A DNA stretch of 64,000 nucleotides from Mycolicibacterium grossiae (GCF_008329645.1 NZ_CP043474.1:5022001-5086000); one strand, 5' to 3'; positions 33,364 through 42,117 are shown, counted from the first letter of the stretch. Numbers and translations are program-made. The notes: generated by a model not told the origin, from the sequence alone.

Positions 33364-34572
33364 TCAGGTGACGGCGCCGGCCGTCTTGAGTTCGATGATG
33401 CGGTCCCAGTCCAGGTCGAGTTCCAGCAGGATCTCGTCGGTCTGCTCGGCGAAGCCGGGCGCCGGTCCCGTCCGCGGCGCCGCCACGTCGAACTGCACCG
33501 GATTGGCCACCAGCTCCAATTCGCCCGTGTCGACCAGGTATTCGTTCGCGCGGATCTGCGCGTCCTGCGCCGCCTGCAGCGTGTCCTGCACCGGCGCCCA
33601 CGGCCCCGCCAGCGTCGCGAAGCGCTCGCTCCACTCCGGCAGCGTCCTCGTCGCGATCACCTCGCGCAGGATCTCCACCGCCTCGGCGGTGTGCTCGGCG
33701 ATGGTCTGCGCGGTCGCGAAGCGCGGATCGTCGATGAGGTCCTCGCGGTCGACGTGGCGGCACACGTCGGCCCAGAACTTGGTCGGCTGCATCATCACCA
33801 GCGAGATGAAGCGGTCGTCCTTCGTGCGGTACACCCCGACCAGCGGGTTGATCGGCGAGCCGTGGGTGCCCGGCGCGGGCTGCACCATCAGTTGATCGAG
33901 GTGCGACGTCAGGGCCACCGTGTGGCCCATCGACCACAGGCCGCTGCCGAGCAGTGAGACGTCGACCACCGACGGCTCGCCGGTGCGCTCGCGCTTCAGC
34001 AGCGCCGCCGCGATGCCACCGGCGAGGTTGGTCCCGGAGATGGTGTCTCCGTAGGCCGGTCCGGGCGGACCGATCATGCCCTCGATGCCCGGGGGCGTGA
34101 TCGTCGCGGCCGTTCCCGCCCGGCACCAGAAGGCGGTCATGTCGTAGCCGCCCTTCGACGCCTCGAGGCCCCGCGGACCGAGTGCGCTGCCCCGGGCGTA
34201 GACGATGTTCGGGTTCACCGCGCGGATGTCGTCGACGTCGATGCCGAACCTCTCGCGATGCCCCGGCAGGAAGCTGGTCAGGAAGACGTCCGCGCGACGG
34301 GCCAGCTCGAGGAGCACCTCGCGGCCCTCCGGCTTCGACACGTCCAGGCCAATGCTGCGCTTGCCGCGGTTGGCGTGCTCGATGTTCGGGTTCGGGTCGC
34401 CCTCCACCCGCAGCGAACCGGTCTGACGCAGCCCGCGCTGCGGGTCGCCGGTCACGGCGTGCTCCACCTTGATGACGTCGGCGCCCCACTCGGCGAGCAC
34501 CGCCCCCGCCGACGGCACGAAGCCGTACATCGCGACCTCCAGGACGCGGATGCCGTCCAACGGCGCGCTCAT
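33364..34572 (-). CDS. CaiB/BaiF family CoA transferase (family III)
   Basis: The protein has 402 residues from the ATG at 34572, which has GAGGAG at a good distance. An ATG 9 nt earlier abuts that site. Family III features are LDGIRVLEVAMYGFVPSAGA, the strong DVIKVEHAVTGDPQRG, NRGKRSIGLDVSKPEGREVL and the conserved catalytic Asp region near residue 170 (KGGYDMTAFW...PAYGDTISG). It moves CoA between carboxylic acids without ATP and may prime the imported or oxidised acid. It lies 31 nt after the aldehyde dehydrogenase. Confidence 0.93.
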   Translation of the reverse strand: MSAPLDGIRVLEVAMYGFVPSAGAVLAEWGADVIKVEHAVTGDPQRGLRQTGSLRVEGDPNPNIEHANRGKRSIGLDVSKPEGREVLLELARRADVFLTSFLPGHRERFGIDVDDIRAVNPNIVYARGSALGPRGLEASKGGYDMTAFWCRAGTAATITPPGIEGMIGPPGPAYGDTISGTNLAGGIAAALLKRERTGEPSVVDVSLLGSGLWSMGHTVALTSHLDQLMVQPAPGTHGSPINPLVGVYRTKDDRFISLVMMQPTKFWADVCRHVDREDLIDDPRFATAQTIAEHTAEAVEILREVIATRTLPEWSERFATLAGPWAPVQDTLQAAQDAQIRANEYLVDTGELELVANPVQFDVAAPRTGPAPGFAEQTDEILLELDLDWDRIIELKTAGAVT

Positions 34573-34603
34573 CAGAACCATCTCCTCTTCGCGCAAGCGC
34601 TCA

Positions 34604-36106
34604 TCAGCCGACCACCGTGGCGAACGTCTTCGACTCCAGGAACTCCTCCAGCCCGGCCGCGCCCATCTCGCGCCCGATGCCCGACTGCTTGAAGCCGCCG
34701 AACGGAGTGTCCGGGCTGAAGTAGTTGCCGCCGTTGATGGAGAAGGTGCCGGTGCGGATGCGGCGGGCGAGTGCGACGGCGCGCTCCTCGCTGCCGAACA
34801 CCGCGCCGGACAGTCCATAGATCGAGTTGTTGGCGATGCGCACCGCGTCGTCGTCATCGTCGTAGGCGATCACCACGAGCACCGGACCGAAGACCTCCTC
34901 CTGGGCGATCTCGCTGTCCGGGTCGACGTCGGTGAGCAGCGTCGGGGTGTAGAAGAAGCCCGGGTCCTTCTTCTCCCCGCCGGTCACCAGCGTCGCGCCG
35001 GCGTCGACCGCACGCCGGACCATCGCGTCGACCTTGTCGCGCTGCTTGTCGCTGATCAGCGGCCCCATGTAGGTCTTCGGATCGTTGGGATCGCCGTAGC
35101 GGACGTGACCGAAGTTGGTCTTGACCGCCTCCACGATCTCGTCGTGGCGGCTGCGCGGCACCAGCAGCCGCGACGTCAGCGCGCACCCCTGGCCCGCGTG
35201 AGTCACCATGCTGAACGCCGCGAACATCGCGGCGGTGCCGGCGTCGGCGTCGTCGAGCACGATCGCCGCGGACTTGCCGCCGAGTTCGAGGAACACCTTC
35301 TTCAACGTCCCGCTCGCGGCCGCCATGATCGCCCGCCCCGTGGGCGTGGACCCGGTGAAGGTCACCATGTCGACGTCGGTGCTCGTGGTGAGCACCGCGC
35401 CGACCTCCGGGGACGACGAACTCAGCACGTTGACCACCCCGGCCGGGATGTCGGTGTGGTTCGCGATCAACTCGCCGATGGCCAGGGTCACCAGCGGGGT
35501 GTCGGGGGCGCCCTTCAGCACCACTGTGCAGCCGGCCGCCAGCGCGGGCGCCAACTTCGCCAGCGCCAGCTGGTTCGGATAGTTGTAGGCGACGATCGCC
35601 GCCACCACGCCGGCGGCTTCCTTCTCCACCCAGCGGTGATGCTGCATGCCGCGGCTGGAGATGTTGCCGAGGTCCTCGGTGAGCGGGTAGTCCTCGAGCA
35701 GTTCGGCGTAGAACCGCACGATGTCGATCGGCTGGTCGAGCTGCGCACCCGCGATGAGCGCGGGCGTCGCGCCGACCTCGGCGATCGTCAGCGCCGCCAA
35801 CTCGTCGCGGTGCTCGAGCAGTGCGGCGTGGAACTGCTTGAGGCAGCGCACGCGCAGCGCGCGGTCGGTCGCCCAGCCCGACTCCTCGAACGCGCGGCGG
35901 GCGGCGGCGACGGCCCGTTCGGCGTCGGCGACCGTCGCGTCCGGCGCGTGCCCCAGCACGTCGCCGGTGGCCGGGTTCAGCGTCGGGAACGTCCGCTCGG
36001 CGCCGATCAGCTCGCCGTCGACGAGCATCCGCCGGTCGGGTGGCACCGCAGCCCCGCCGCTGCCGGCATCCGGATCGGCACTGGCTATGGTCGGCGTCTG
36101 GGACAT
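34604..36106 (-). CDS. NAD(P)-dependent aldehyde dehydrogenase
   Basis: The protein has 500 residues from the ATG at 36106 with AGGAGG 4 nt upstream. The catalytic set is complete: Cys308 (HAGQGCALTSR), Glu274 (FLELGGKSA), the NAD-binding TFTGSTPTGRAI near 249-260 and Lys198 (TVVLKGAPDTP). EEVFGPVLVV and the GGFKQSGIGREMG end are also intact. It would turn an aldehyde, for instance from a P450/SDR sequence, into the acid used by the CoA transferase. It is the first gene of the minus-strand mce operon. A half-perfect GAGAAT operator lies 64 nt upstream. Confidence 0.96.
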   Translation of the reverse strand: MSQTPTIASADPDAGSGGAAVPPDRRMLVDGELIGAERTFPTLNPATGDVLGHAPDATVADAERAVAAARRAFEESGWATDRALRVRCLKQFHAALLEHRDELAALTIAEVGATPALIAGAQLDQPIDIVRFYAELLEDYPLTEDLGNISSRGMQHHRWVEKEAAGVVAAIVAYNYPNQLALAKLAPALAAGCTVVLKGAPDTPLVTLAIGELIANHTDIPAGVVNVLSSSSPEVGAVLTTSTDVDMVTFTGSTPTGRAIMAAASGTLKKVFLELGGKSAAIVLDDADAGTAAMFAAFSMVTHAGQGCALTSRLLVPRSRHDEIVEAVKTNFGHVRYGDPNDPKTYMGPLISDKQRDKVDAMVRRAVDAGATLVTGGEKKDPGFFYTPTLLTDVDPDSEIAQEEVFGPVLVVIAYDDDDDAVRIANNSIYGLSGAVFGSEERAVALARRIRTGTFSINGGNYFSPDTPFGGFKQSGIGREMGAAGLEEFLESKTFATVVG

Positions 36107-36169
36107 CGAGCCTCCTGGCCTCGTCATGGACCACCCAGCGGAACAGCGGGAGCGAGTCCAGGCATTGAT

Positions 36170-36184
36170 GGAAACTTCATTCTC
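36170..36184. promoter_or_regulatory. Half-perfect GAGAAT-type operator before the aldehyde dehydrogenase/mce operon
   Basis: GGAAAC-TTC-ATTCTC has one perfect half-site and 3/6 in the other, 64 nt upstream of the ALDH start. A separate 13-bp palindrome, ATTCGC-G-GCGAAT, follows closely. Position makes it the candidate control point for the long mce operon. Confidence 0.4.
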
Positions 36185-36321
36185 ATTCGCGGCGAATCTT
36201 ACATCCGCCAACTGAGAACACAAGGAAGAACAGACCGCCTCGTCAGACGGTCCCGACCGTTCGGCACCCGTTGCGCGACGACGCGGCCCACCCCGCGAAA
36301 CCTTGCGACATCGCAGTCGGC

Positions 36322-36336
36322 GAGAGTACGGTTCTC
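36322..36336. promoter_or_regulatory. Near-perfect GAGAAT-type operator before the SDR operon
   Basis: GAGAGT-ACG-GTTCTC matches each half-site at 5 of 6 positions and lies 57 nt upstream of the SDR start at 36393. It probably controls the plus-strand operon SDR-SDR-ferredoxin-P450. Confidence 0.6.
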
Positions 36337-36392
36337 ATATTCGGAAGCATTGTTCTTGGCTTCCGTCGCTGCCTGCTGGGAGGAACCGGGAC

Positions 36393-37094
36393 GTGAAGAA
36401 CGCCGTAGTGACCGGAGGCGGTTCGGGCATCGGTCGCGCCATCGTCGATCGGCTGCGGGCCGACGGGCACCACGTCGCGGTCCTCGACCTGGCCCCCGGT
36501 GACGGCGAGTTCGCCTTCTCCGCCGACGTCACCGACCGGGCGGCGGTCGACGACGCCCTGGCCGGCGTGCGCGCCAAGCTAGGCCCGGTCTCCATCCTGG
36601 TGAACGCGGCGGGCCTGGACAGCTTCAAGAAGTTCCACGACGTGTCGTTCGAACGCTGGCAGCGCGTGATCGACGTGAACCTCAATGGCGTCTTCCACTG
36701 CGTGCAGGCCGTGCTGCCCGACATGATCGAGGCGGGCTGGGGACGCATCGTCAACATCTCGTCGTCGAGCACCCATTCCGGCGCGCCATACATGGCGCCC
36801 TACGTCGCCGCGAAGTCCGCGGTCAACGGACTGACCAAGACCCTCGCCCTGGAGTACGGGCCGGCGGGGATCACGGTCAACGCCGTGCCGCCCGGGTTCA
36901 TCGACACGCCCATGCTGCGGGCCGCTGCCGACAAGGGCTTCCTCGGCGACATCGACGCCACGATCGCGGCCACGCCGGTGCGGCGCATCGGACGGCCCGA
37001 GGACATCGCCGCGGCGTGCGCCTTCCTGGTCTCCGAGGAGGCGGGCTACATCACCGGCCAGATACTCGGCGTCAACGGCGGCCGCAACACCTGA
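36393..37094 (+). CDS. Short-chain dehydrogenase/reductase
   Basis: The protein has 233 residues from a GTG with GGGAGGA 8 nt upstream. Motifs are VTGGGSGIGRAIVDRL (~ residue 6), a NAAG-like VNAAGLD (~70), IVNISSSSTHSG with the catalytic Ser (~115) and APYVAAKSAVNG with Tyr-x3-Lys (~133). It is slightly short for an SDR but complete to the C-terminal GQILGVNGGRNT. It is first in a plus-strand operon with a mycofactocin-type SDR, ferredoxin and P450. It is most similar in style to the SDR at 58842. Confidence 0.93.
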   Translation: MKNAVVTGGGSGIGRAIVDRLRADGHHVAVLDLAPGDGEFAFSADVTDRAAVDDALAGVRAKLGPVSILVNAAGLDSFKKFHDVSFERWQRVIDVNLNGVFHCVQAVLPDMIEAGWGRIVNISSSSTHSGAPYMAPYVAAKSAVNGLTKTLALEYGPAGITVNAVPPGFIDTPMLRAAADKGFLGDIDATIAATPVRRIGRPEDIAAACAFLVSEEAGYITGQILGVNGGRNT

Positions 37095-37142
37095 CAGCTC
37101 GCGTTCCGCCACCGGGATGCGCACGAACGAAGGGACAACGCA

Positions 37143-38003
37143 ATGGGACGTGTCGAGGGCAAGGTCGCATTCGTCACGGGAGCCGCACGCGGCCAGGGCC
37201 GCAGCCACGCGGTACGACTGGCCGAGGAGGGTGCCGACATCATCGCGGTCGACATCTGCCGCGACATCGACACCATCGGCTACTCCCTGGCGACGCCCGA
37301 GGATCTCGAGGAGACCGCCAAGTTCGTCGAGAAGACCGGCCGCCGCGCGGTCACCGCGCAGGCCGACGTCCGCGACGCCGGCCAGTTGCGCGAGGCTCTC
37401 GAGCGCGGGTTGGAGGAGTTCGGCAAGGTCGACATCGTCGTCGCCCAGGCCGGCATCGCGGGCATGAAGGGCCAACCGCCCCTGCAGGCCTGGACCGACG
37501 GGATCAACACCAACTTCGTCGGCACGATCAACGCCATCCAAGTGGCCCTGCCGCATCTGAAGGAGGGCGCCTCGATCATCGCCACCGCGTCGGCGGCGGC
37601 ACTGATGGACGCGTCGAAGAAGGACAACCCGGGCTCCGACCCCGGCGGCATGGGCTACATGACCTCCAAGCGCCTCATCTCCCAGTACATGCACGATCTG
37701 GCGACCCAGTTGGCCGTTCGGAACATCCGGGCGAACGTCATCCACCCGACCAACTGCAACACCCCGATGCTGCAGAGCGAGCCGATGTACCGGTCCTTCC
37801 GGCCCGATCTCGACAAGCCCACGCGGGCGGACGCCGAATTGGCGTTCGGCGTGCAGCAGGCCATGCCCGTCCCCTACATCGAACCCGAGGACATCAGCAA
37901 CGCCGTTTTGTGGCTGGCCTCCGACGAGTCGCGTTTCGTCACCGGCATGCAGCTGCGCGTCGACGCGGGCGGCTACCTCAAGTGGTACGACTACCACGTG
38001 TGA
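37143..38003 (+). CDS. Mycofactocin-coupled short-chain dehydrogenase (MFT-SDR)
   Basis: The protein has 286 residues. The start VEGKVAFVTGAARGQGRSHA and VRLAEEGADIIAVDICRDID, plus the insertion between the first two strands (DTIGYSLATPEDLEET), are the hallmarks of SDRs that hold NAD tightly and pass electrons to mycofactocin. Catalytic Ser (IIATASAAALMD) and Tyr-x3-Lys (GYMTSKRLI) are present. It would oxidise a carbinol made by a P450, with electron exit through the mycofactocin system encoded elsewhere. It lies 48 nt after the previous SDR and 43 nt before a ferredoxin. Confidence 0.92.
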   Translation: MGRVEGKVAFVTGAARGQGRSHAVRLAEEGADIIAVDICRDIDTIGYSLATPEDLEETAKFVEKTGRRAVTAQADVRDAGQLREALERGLEEFGKVDIVVAQAGIAGMKGQPPLQAWTDGINTNFVGTINAIQVALPHLKEGASIIATASAAALMDASKKDNPGSDPGGMGYMTSKRLISQYMHDLATQLAVRNIRANVIHPTNCNTPMLQSEPMYRSFRPDLDKPTRADAELAFGVQQAMPVPYIEPEDISNAVLWLASDESRFVTGMQLRVDAGGYLKWYDYHV

Positions 38004-38046
38004 TCCATTTCGCCGCAACGCAATACACCGACTGGAGGGTAACGAC

Positions 38047-38238
38047 GTGAGAGTCTCGGTTGATGGTCAGCGGTGTCAGGGACACACGCTGTGCGCGATG
38101 ATCGCCCCCGATTCGTTCGAACTCGACGACGTCGACGGGCACGCCTCGCCGGTGCACGACGACGTCCCCGCCGACCAGCAGGACCAGGTGGCCGAGGCCG
38201 CCCACTCCTGTCCCGAACAGGCCATCGTCATCGAATGA
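38047..38238 (+). CDS. 3Fe-4S ferredoxin
   Basis: The protein has 63 residues from a GTG. Cys10, Cys16 and Cys55 are arranged as CQGHTLC...SCPEQAI, the P450-type [3Fe-4S] ferredoxin pattern in which His replaces the usual second cysteine. It ends 46 nt before a P450 gene and is presumably its electron donor. Confidence 0.95.
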   Translation: MRVSVDGQRCQGHTLCAMIAPDSFELDDVDGHASPVHDDVPADQQDQVAEAAHSCPEQAIVIE

Positions 38239-38284
38239 CGGTGTCCGCGAGGCCGTCAGGGAACCCCGCTAGGAGAGACACGCC

Positions 38285-39649
38285 GTGAGCACCGAGAGCG
38301 ACGTCACGACCGACGACGACCGCAAGAAGAACACCTTCCACTTCGACCGGCACACCCCCGAGTACCGGTTGCAGTTCGAGAAGATCACCGAGGAGATGCA
38401 GTCCCGCTGCCCGCTGGCGTGGACCGACGTCTACGACGGGCACTGGGTGGCCGCCGACAGCAAGCACGTCTTCGAACTCGCACGGTGCCCCGTGGTGTCC
38501 AACCACCACGACATCAGCGGCGAGACGCCGTTCAAGGGCATCACGATCCCGAAGGCCAGTCGTGCCACCGTCGTCCGCGGCGGCATCCTGGAGATGGACG
38601 AGCCCGACCACAGCACCTACCGCGGTGCGCTGAATCCCTACCTCTCCCCGGCGGCCATCAAGCGCTGGGAGCCGTTCGTCGACGAGATCACCCGTGCCGC
38701 CCTCGACGAACACGTCGCCAGCGGCCGCATCGACTTCGTCGAGCATCTGGCCAATGTCGTACCCGCGGTGTTCACGCTCGCGATGATGGGCATCGAACTC
38801 AAGAAGTGGAACGTCTACAGCGAGCCGACGCACGCCTCGGTGTACACACCCGAGCACGCCCCGGAACGCGAGAAGATCAACGAGCAGCACCGCGACATGG
38901 GCATCGATCTCATCACCAACATGATGGAGATCCGGGAGAACCCCCGGCCCGGACTGGTGAATGCGTTGCTGCAGTTGCGCATCGACGGTGAGCCGGCGCC
39001 GGACATGGAGATCCTGGGCAACCTCGGGCTCATCATCGGCGGCGGCTTCGACACCACGACCGCGCTGACCGCGCACGCGCTCGAGTGGCTCGGTGAGCAT
39101 CCCGCCGAGCGGGAACGTCTCAGCCGCGAACGGGACAGCTTGCTGCATCCCGCCACCGAGGAGTTCCTGCGCTTCTTCACCCCCGCGCCGGGCGACGGCC
39201 GGACGTTCGCCGAGGACGTCGAGGTCGAGGGCCAGCAGTTCAAGCAGTTCGAGCGGCTGTGGCTGTCGTGGGCGATGGCCAATCGCGACCCGTCGGTCTT
39301 CGAGAAGCCCAATGAGCTGATCATGGACCGGAAGGGCAACCGCCACTTCAGCTTCGGCATTGGCGTGCATCGCTGCGTGGGATCCAACGTCGCGCGGACG
39401 GTGTTCAAGTCGATGCTCACCGCCGTCCTGGACCGGATGCCCGACTACGTGTGCGACCCCGAGGGCACCGTGCACTACGACACCATCGGCGTCATCCAGG
39501 GCATGCGCAACCTGCCGGCGACCTTCACGCCGAGCGAACCGCTGGGTCCGGGCCTCGACGAGACGATCGAGAAGCTGCAGCGCATCTGCAACGAGCAGGA
39601 GCTGGCGCGCCCGATCACCGAGCGCAAGGAACGCGCCGTCATCGACTAG
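38285..39649 (+). CDS. Cytochrome P450
   Basis: The protein has 454 residues from a GTG with AGGAGA upstream. Landmarks: I-helix GGGFDTTTAL (~ residue 252), where Asp-Thr replaces the common Glu/Asp-Thr pair after AG, the ExxR in TEEFLRFF (~283) and the heme loop FSFGIGVHRCVGSNVAR with Cys near 363. A C-terminal extension of ~30 charged residues follows. It is longer and clearly different from the other three P450s. Partner ferredoxin directly upstream. A strong terminator follows. Confidence 0.95.
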   Translation: MSTESDVTTDDDRKKNTFHFDRHTPEYRLQFEKITEEMQSRCPLAWTDVYDGHWVAADSKHVFELARCPVVSNHHDISGETPFKGITIPKASRATVVRGGILEMDEPDHSTYRGALNPYLSPAAIKRWEPFVDEITRAALDEHVASGRIDFVEHLANVVPAVFTLAMMGIELKKWNVYSEPTHASVYTPEHAPEREKINEQHRDMGIDLITNMMEIRENPRPGLVNALLQLRIDGEPAPDMEILGNLGLIIGGGFDTTTALTAHALEWLGEHPAERERLSRERDSLLHPATEEFLRFFTPAPGDGRTFAEDVEVEGQQFKQFERLWLSWAMANRDPSVFEKPNELIMDRKGNRHFSFGIGVHRCVGSNVARTVFKSMLTAVLDRMPDYVCDPEGTVHYDTIGVIQGMRNLPATFTPSEPLGPGLDETIEKLQRICNEQELARPITERKERAVID

Positions 39650-39661
39650 CGGTCCATTCGA

Positions 39662-39707
39662 CCGACGACGAAGCCCCCGGACCATCGTCCGGGGGCTTCG
39701 TCGTCGG
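39662..39707. terminator. Very strong hairpin terminator between converging P450 and acyl-CoA dehydrogenase genes
   Basis: A perfect 21-bp stem with a 4-nt loop centred at 39684 (arms contain CGAAGCCCCCGGAC and its complement). It begins 13 nt after the P450 stop. The structure is symmetrical and may also serve the converging fadE operon. Confidence 0.9.
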
Positions 39708-39725
39708 CAGGCGTCGTCGGCAGGC
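39700..39725. repeat. Two tandem 13-bp units at the 3' foot of the terminator
   Basis: GTCGTCGGCAGGC is repeated exactly at 39700-39712 and 39713-39725, overlapping the base of the terminator hairpin. This is probably a slippage duplication. Confidence 0.75.
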
Positions 39726-39753
39726 GTCGCAGGGCGGTGCGTACCGCCCGTGC

Positions 39754-40929
39754 TCAGCCGCGCGGCAGCCCCAGCACCTGCTGGGCGATGATGTTGCGCT
39801 GGATCTCCGACGTCCCGCCGGCGATGGTGCCCGAGAAGCTGCGGGCGTAGCGCTCGAACCAGCTGGCGAAGTAGTGGTCGAGGTTCATGTGCGCATACGG
39901 CCCCGACGTGGCGGGATGGATCAACCCGTCCGGGCCCGCCGATTCCAGGGCGTTGCGCGCGGCCCGCATCTCCGCCTCGGCGCCCAGCAGCTTGGGGATC
40001 GACACCGCGGCGACGTCGACCTCACCGCGTGCGGCCTGCGCGAGTCCCACCGATCCGAGCAGCCGCAGCGCCTGGTAATCCATGATGGTGCTGGCCAGTT
40101 CGTCGCGTTCGAGGTCGTTGCGCGGCCGGAAGTCGCCGATCGAGTTGGCGATCCGGTCGGCGAAGCCCAGCCACATCATGGTGCGCTCGTGGCCGAGCGA
40201 TCCGTTGATGACCTTCCAGCCGCCGTTGAGCGGGCCGACGAGGTTCTCCGCGGGCACGCGGACGTCGCTGAAGAACACCTCGTTGAAGTCCTTGTCGTCC
40301 TCACCGCAGATGTCGGCGAACGGACGGCAGACCACCCCCGGGAGATCGGTCGGGATGATGAGGCAGCTGATCCCCTTGTGCTTCGGCGCATCCGGATCGG
40401 TGCGGACGAACGTCAGCAGCCAGTCCGCGTCGTGAGCGCCCGACGTCCACACCTTCTGGCCGTTGACCACGAAGTCGTCGCCGTCGCGGACGGCCCGGGT
40501 GCGCAGCGACCCGAGATCGGAGCCGGCGCTGGGCTCGCTCATGCCGAGCGACGCCGTCTTCTCGCCCCGCAGCACCGGTACCGCCCACTGTTGCTTCTGC
40601 TCGTCGCTGCCGAACGTGATGAGCGACGCCGCAACGATGTTGACGCCTTGGGGATTGAAGCTGTGGTAGATGCGGCGGGTGCACAGTTCCTCGAGGTGCA
40701 CGTACTGCTGCAGCACGGTGGCATTGCGACCGCCGAATTCCGGCGGCTGCGCCGGCAGCAGCCAGCCGTTGTCGAACAGCAGCCGCTGCCAGTCCCGGGC
40801 CCACTGCGGCATGTGCGACGTCGACCGCGGCCGTTCCAGCGTCTCGGCCGGCGAGGGCAGGTGCTCGTCGAGGAAGGCCGCGAACTCCGTGCGAAATTCC
40901 TCGACGTCGCGATCAAATGTGAGCTGCAT
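39754..40929 (-). CDS. Acyl-CoA dehydrogenase, alpha-type subunit
   Basis: The protein has 391 residues. FAD/acyl-CoA binding motifs are intact: GMSEPSAGSDLGSLRT (~ residue 128), VNGQKVWTSGAHDADW (~150), and near the end SGTIAGGTSEIQRNIIAQQV. Its start overlaps the stop of the second dehydrogenase gene by 17 nt. Paired acyl-CoA dehydrogenases of this kind form alpha2beta2 enzymes acting on steroid or other bulky side-chain CoA esters in mycobacteria, which fits the setting. The catalytic Glu position cannot be fixed by eye. Confidence 0.94.
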   Translation of the reverse strand: MQLTFDRDVEEFRTEFAAFLDEHLPSPAETLERPRSTSHMPQWARDWQRLLFDNGWLLPAQPPEFGGRNATVLQQYVHLEELCTRRIYHSFNPQGVNIVAASLITFGSDEQKQQWAVPVLRGEKTASLGMSEPSAGSDLGSLRTRAVRDGDDFVVNGQKVWTSGAHDADWLLTFVRTDPDAPKHKGISCLIIPTDLPGVVCRPFADICGEDDKDFNEVFFSDVRVPAENLVGPLNGGWKVINGSLGHERTMMWLGFADRIANSIGDFRPRNDLERDELASTIMDYQALRLLGSVGLAQAARGEVDVAAVSIPKLLGAEAEMRAARNALESAGPDGLIHPATSGPYAHMNLDHYFASWFERYARSFSGTIAGGTSEIQRNIIAQQVLGLPRG

Positions 40930-41911
40930 CGAATTCCTCGCTGATCATCGCCCGGTGCTCGGCAGCGCCGCCGAGCAGCAATTCGCCCGCCTTCGCGCGC
41001 TTCAGCGCGAACTGCAGGTCGTTCTCCCACGTGAAGCCCATGGCGCCGAAGGTCTGCAGGCCGTGACGGAACACCAGTGCCTGACACTCCCCCGCCGAGG
41101 CCTTGGCCATCGCCGCGGCGAGGCGGCGGCGCGGGTCGTCGGCGGCGATCGTGAGCGCCGAGAAGTACGCCAGCGCGCGGGCCCGCTCGATCGCGACGTG
41201 CATGTCGACGGCCTTGTGCTGGATCGCCTGGAAGGACCCGATGGGCACGCCGAACTGGTAGCGGCTCTTCGCGTGGTCGAGCGCAAGATCCAGGATTCGC
41301 TGGCAGGCACCGACCATCGTGATCGACATCCCCATCAGTGCGACGTGTCGCGCCTTCTCGGTGTCCACCGCGAGCCGGTCGGCGTCGGCGACGTGCGCAC
41401 CGGCGAAGGAGACCTCCGCGACGTGCAGCACGGGATCGAAGATCTGGTTGCGCCGGATCGACGCGGCGTCGGCGTCGACGAGGAACACTCCCGCGTCGGT
41501 GACGACGGCGAGCCGGTCGGCGCGGTCGCCGTCGAGCACGAAGCGGTCGGTTCCGCTGAGCACCCACCCGTCGGCGTCGCGGTAGGCGCTGACGCCGGAG
41601 AACACCGCGGCCCCGGTGCCCTGGACGTCGTAGCGGTCGCCGACCAGCGGGGCGAACTGCGTGAGCGTCGCGAGGTACGGCGTGGGATCGGTGGCGCGGC
41701 CGAGTTCCTCGAGGACGATCGCGAGTTCGACTGCGTTCTCGCTGTCGGTGAGCTCCGTCCACCCTGCGTCGACGTAGGTCTGCCACAGCGGCATGGGATC
41801 GGTGCCGTCCTCGGCGACGTTGCGGACCAACGAGGCCGGGCACTGCTTGCCCACTGCGTCGCGGACGGTCTCCTGCCACAACCGCTGATCCGCGTCGAAC
41901 TCCAAGAGCAT
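40913..41911 (-). CDS. Acyl-CoA dehydrogenase, beta-type subunit
   Basis: The protein has 332 residues, shorter than a self-sufficient dehydrogenase (~380). The middle region is divergent (DADGWVLSGTDRFVLDGDRA), but SRYQFGVPIGSFQAIQHKAV and GAMGFTWENDLQFALKRAKA are typical of the C-terminal helical domain. It is most likely the non-catalytic or half-active partner of the following gene in a heterotetramer. A perfect 19-bp palindromic operator lies 30 nt upstream of the start. Confidence 0.92.
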   Translation of the reverse strand: MLLEFDADQRLWQETVRDAVGKQCPASLVRNVAEDGTDPMPLWQTYVDAGWTELTDSENAVELAIVLEELGRATDPTPYLATLTQFAPLVGDRYDVQGTGAAVFSGVSAYRDADGWVLSGTDRFVLDGDRADRLAVVTDAGVFLVDADAASIRRNQIFDPVLHVAEVSFAGAHVADADRLAVDTEKARHVALMGMSITMVGACQRILDLALDHAKSRYQFGVPIGSFQAIQHKAVDMHVAIERARALAYFSALTIAADDPRRRLAAAMAKASAGECQALVFRHGLQTFGAMGFTWENDLQFALKRAKAGELLLGGAAEHRAMISEEFDAAHI

Positions 41912-41940
41912 GGGCCGCCTCCACTTCGCCAGTTAACGGA

Positions 41941-41959
41941 GCGAGAATAGCATTCTCGC
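41941..41959. promoter_or_regulatory. Perfect 19-bp palindromic operator GCGAGAAT-N3-ATTCTCGC
   Basis: GCGAGAATAGCATTCTCGC is an 8+3+8 palindrome 30 nt upstream of the acyl-CoA dehydrogenase operon start. The core GAGAAT-N3-ATTCTC is identical to the sites at 13098 and 55740. Confidence 0.82.
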
Positions 41960-42076
41960 GATGTGCTGCACACGTTCTCTCCGCGGGCGTACGACGTTCC
42001 GTCGGTGGCACGCGACGGCCCCGACCTGCACATGCGCCGACCAGCGCCGACGCCAGGGGGAAGACAGGAGAAGGGT

Positions 42077-42117
42077 GTTCTTGATATAGAAGAACTACGA
42101 TCTACACTGAGATCAGT
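42077..42117 (+). promoter_or_regulatory. Promoter with two inverted repeats before the amidohydrolase operon
   Basis: A -35-like TTGATA (42081-42086) and a -10-like TACACT (42103-42108) are separated by 16 nt. The -35 is embedded in the perfect dyad GTTCTT-N7-AAGAAC (42077-42095), and ACTGA-GA-TCAGT (42106-42117) overlaps the -10. This is the most A/T-rich stretch in the area. The start codon is 52 nt further on. Confidence 0.6.

Noticed and set aside
36579..38018. 479-codon minus-strand frame over the two SDR genes
   Set aside because: Both SDRs on the plus strand have complete catalytic motifs, so the antisense frame is a G+C artefact.
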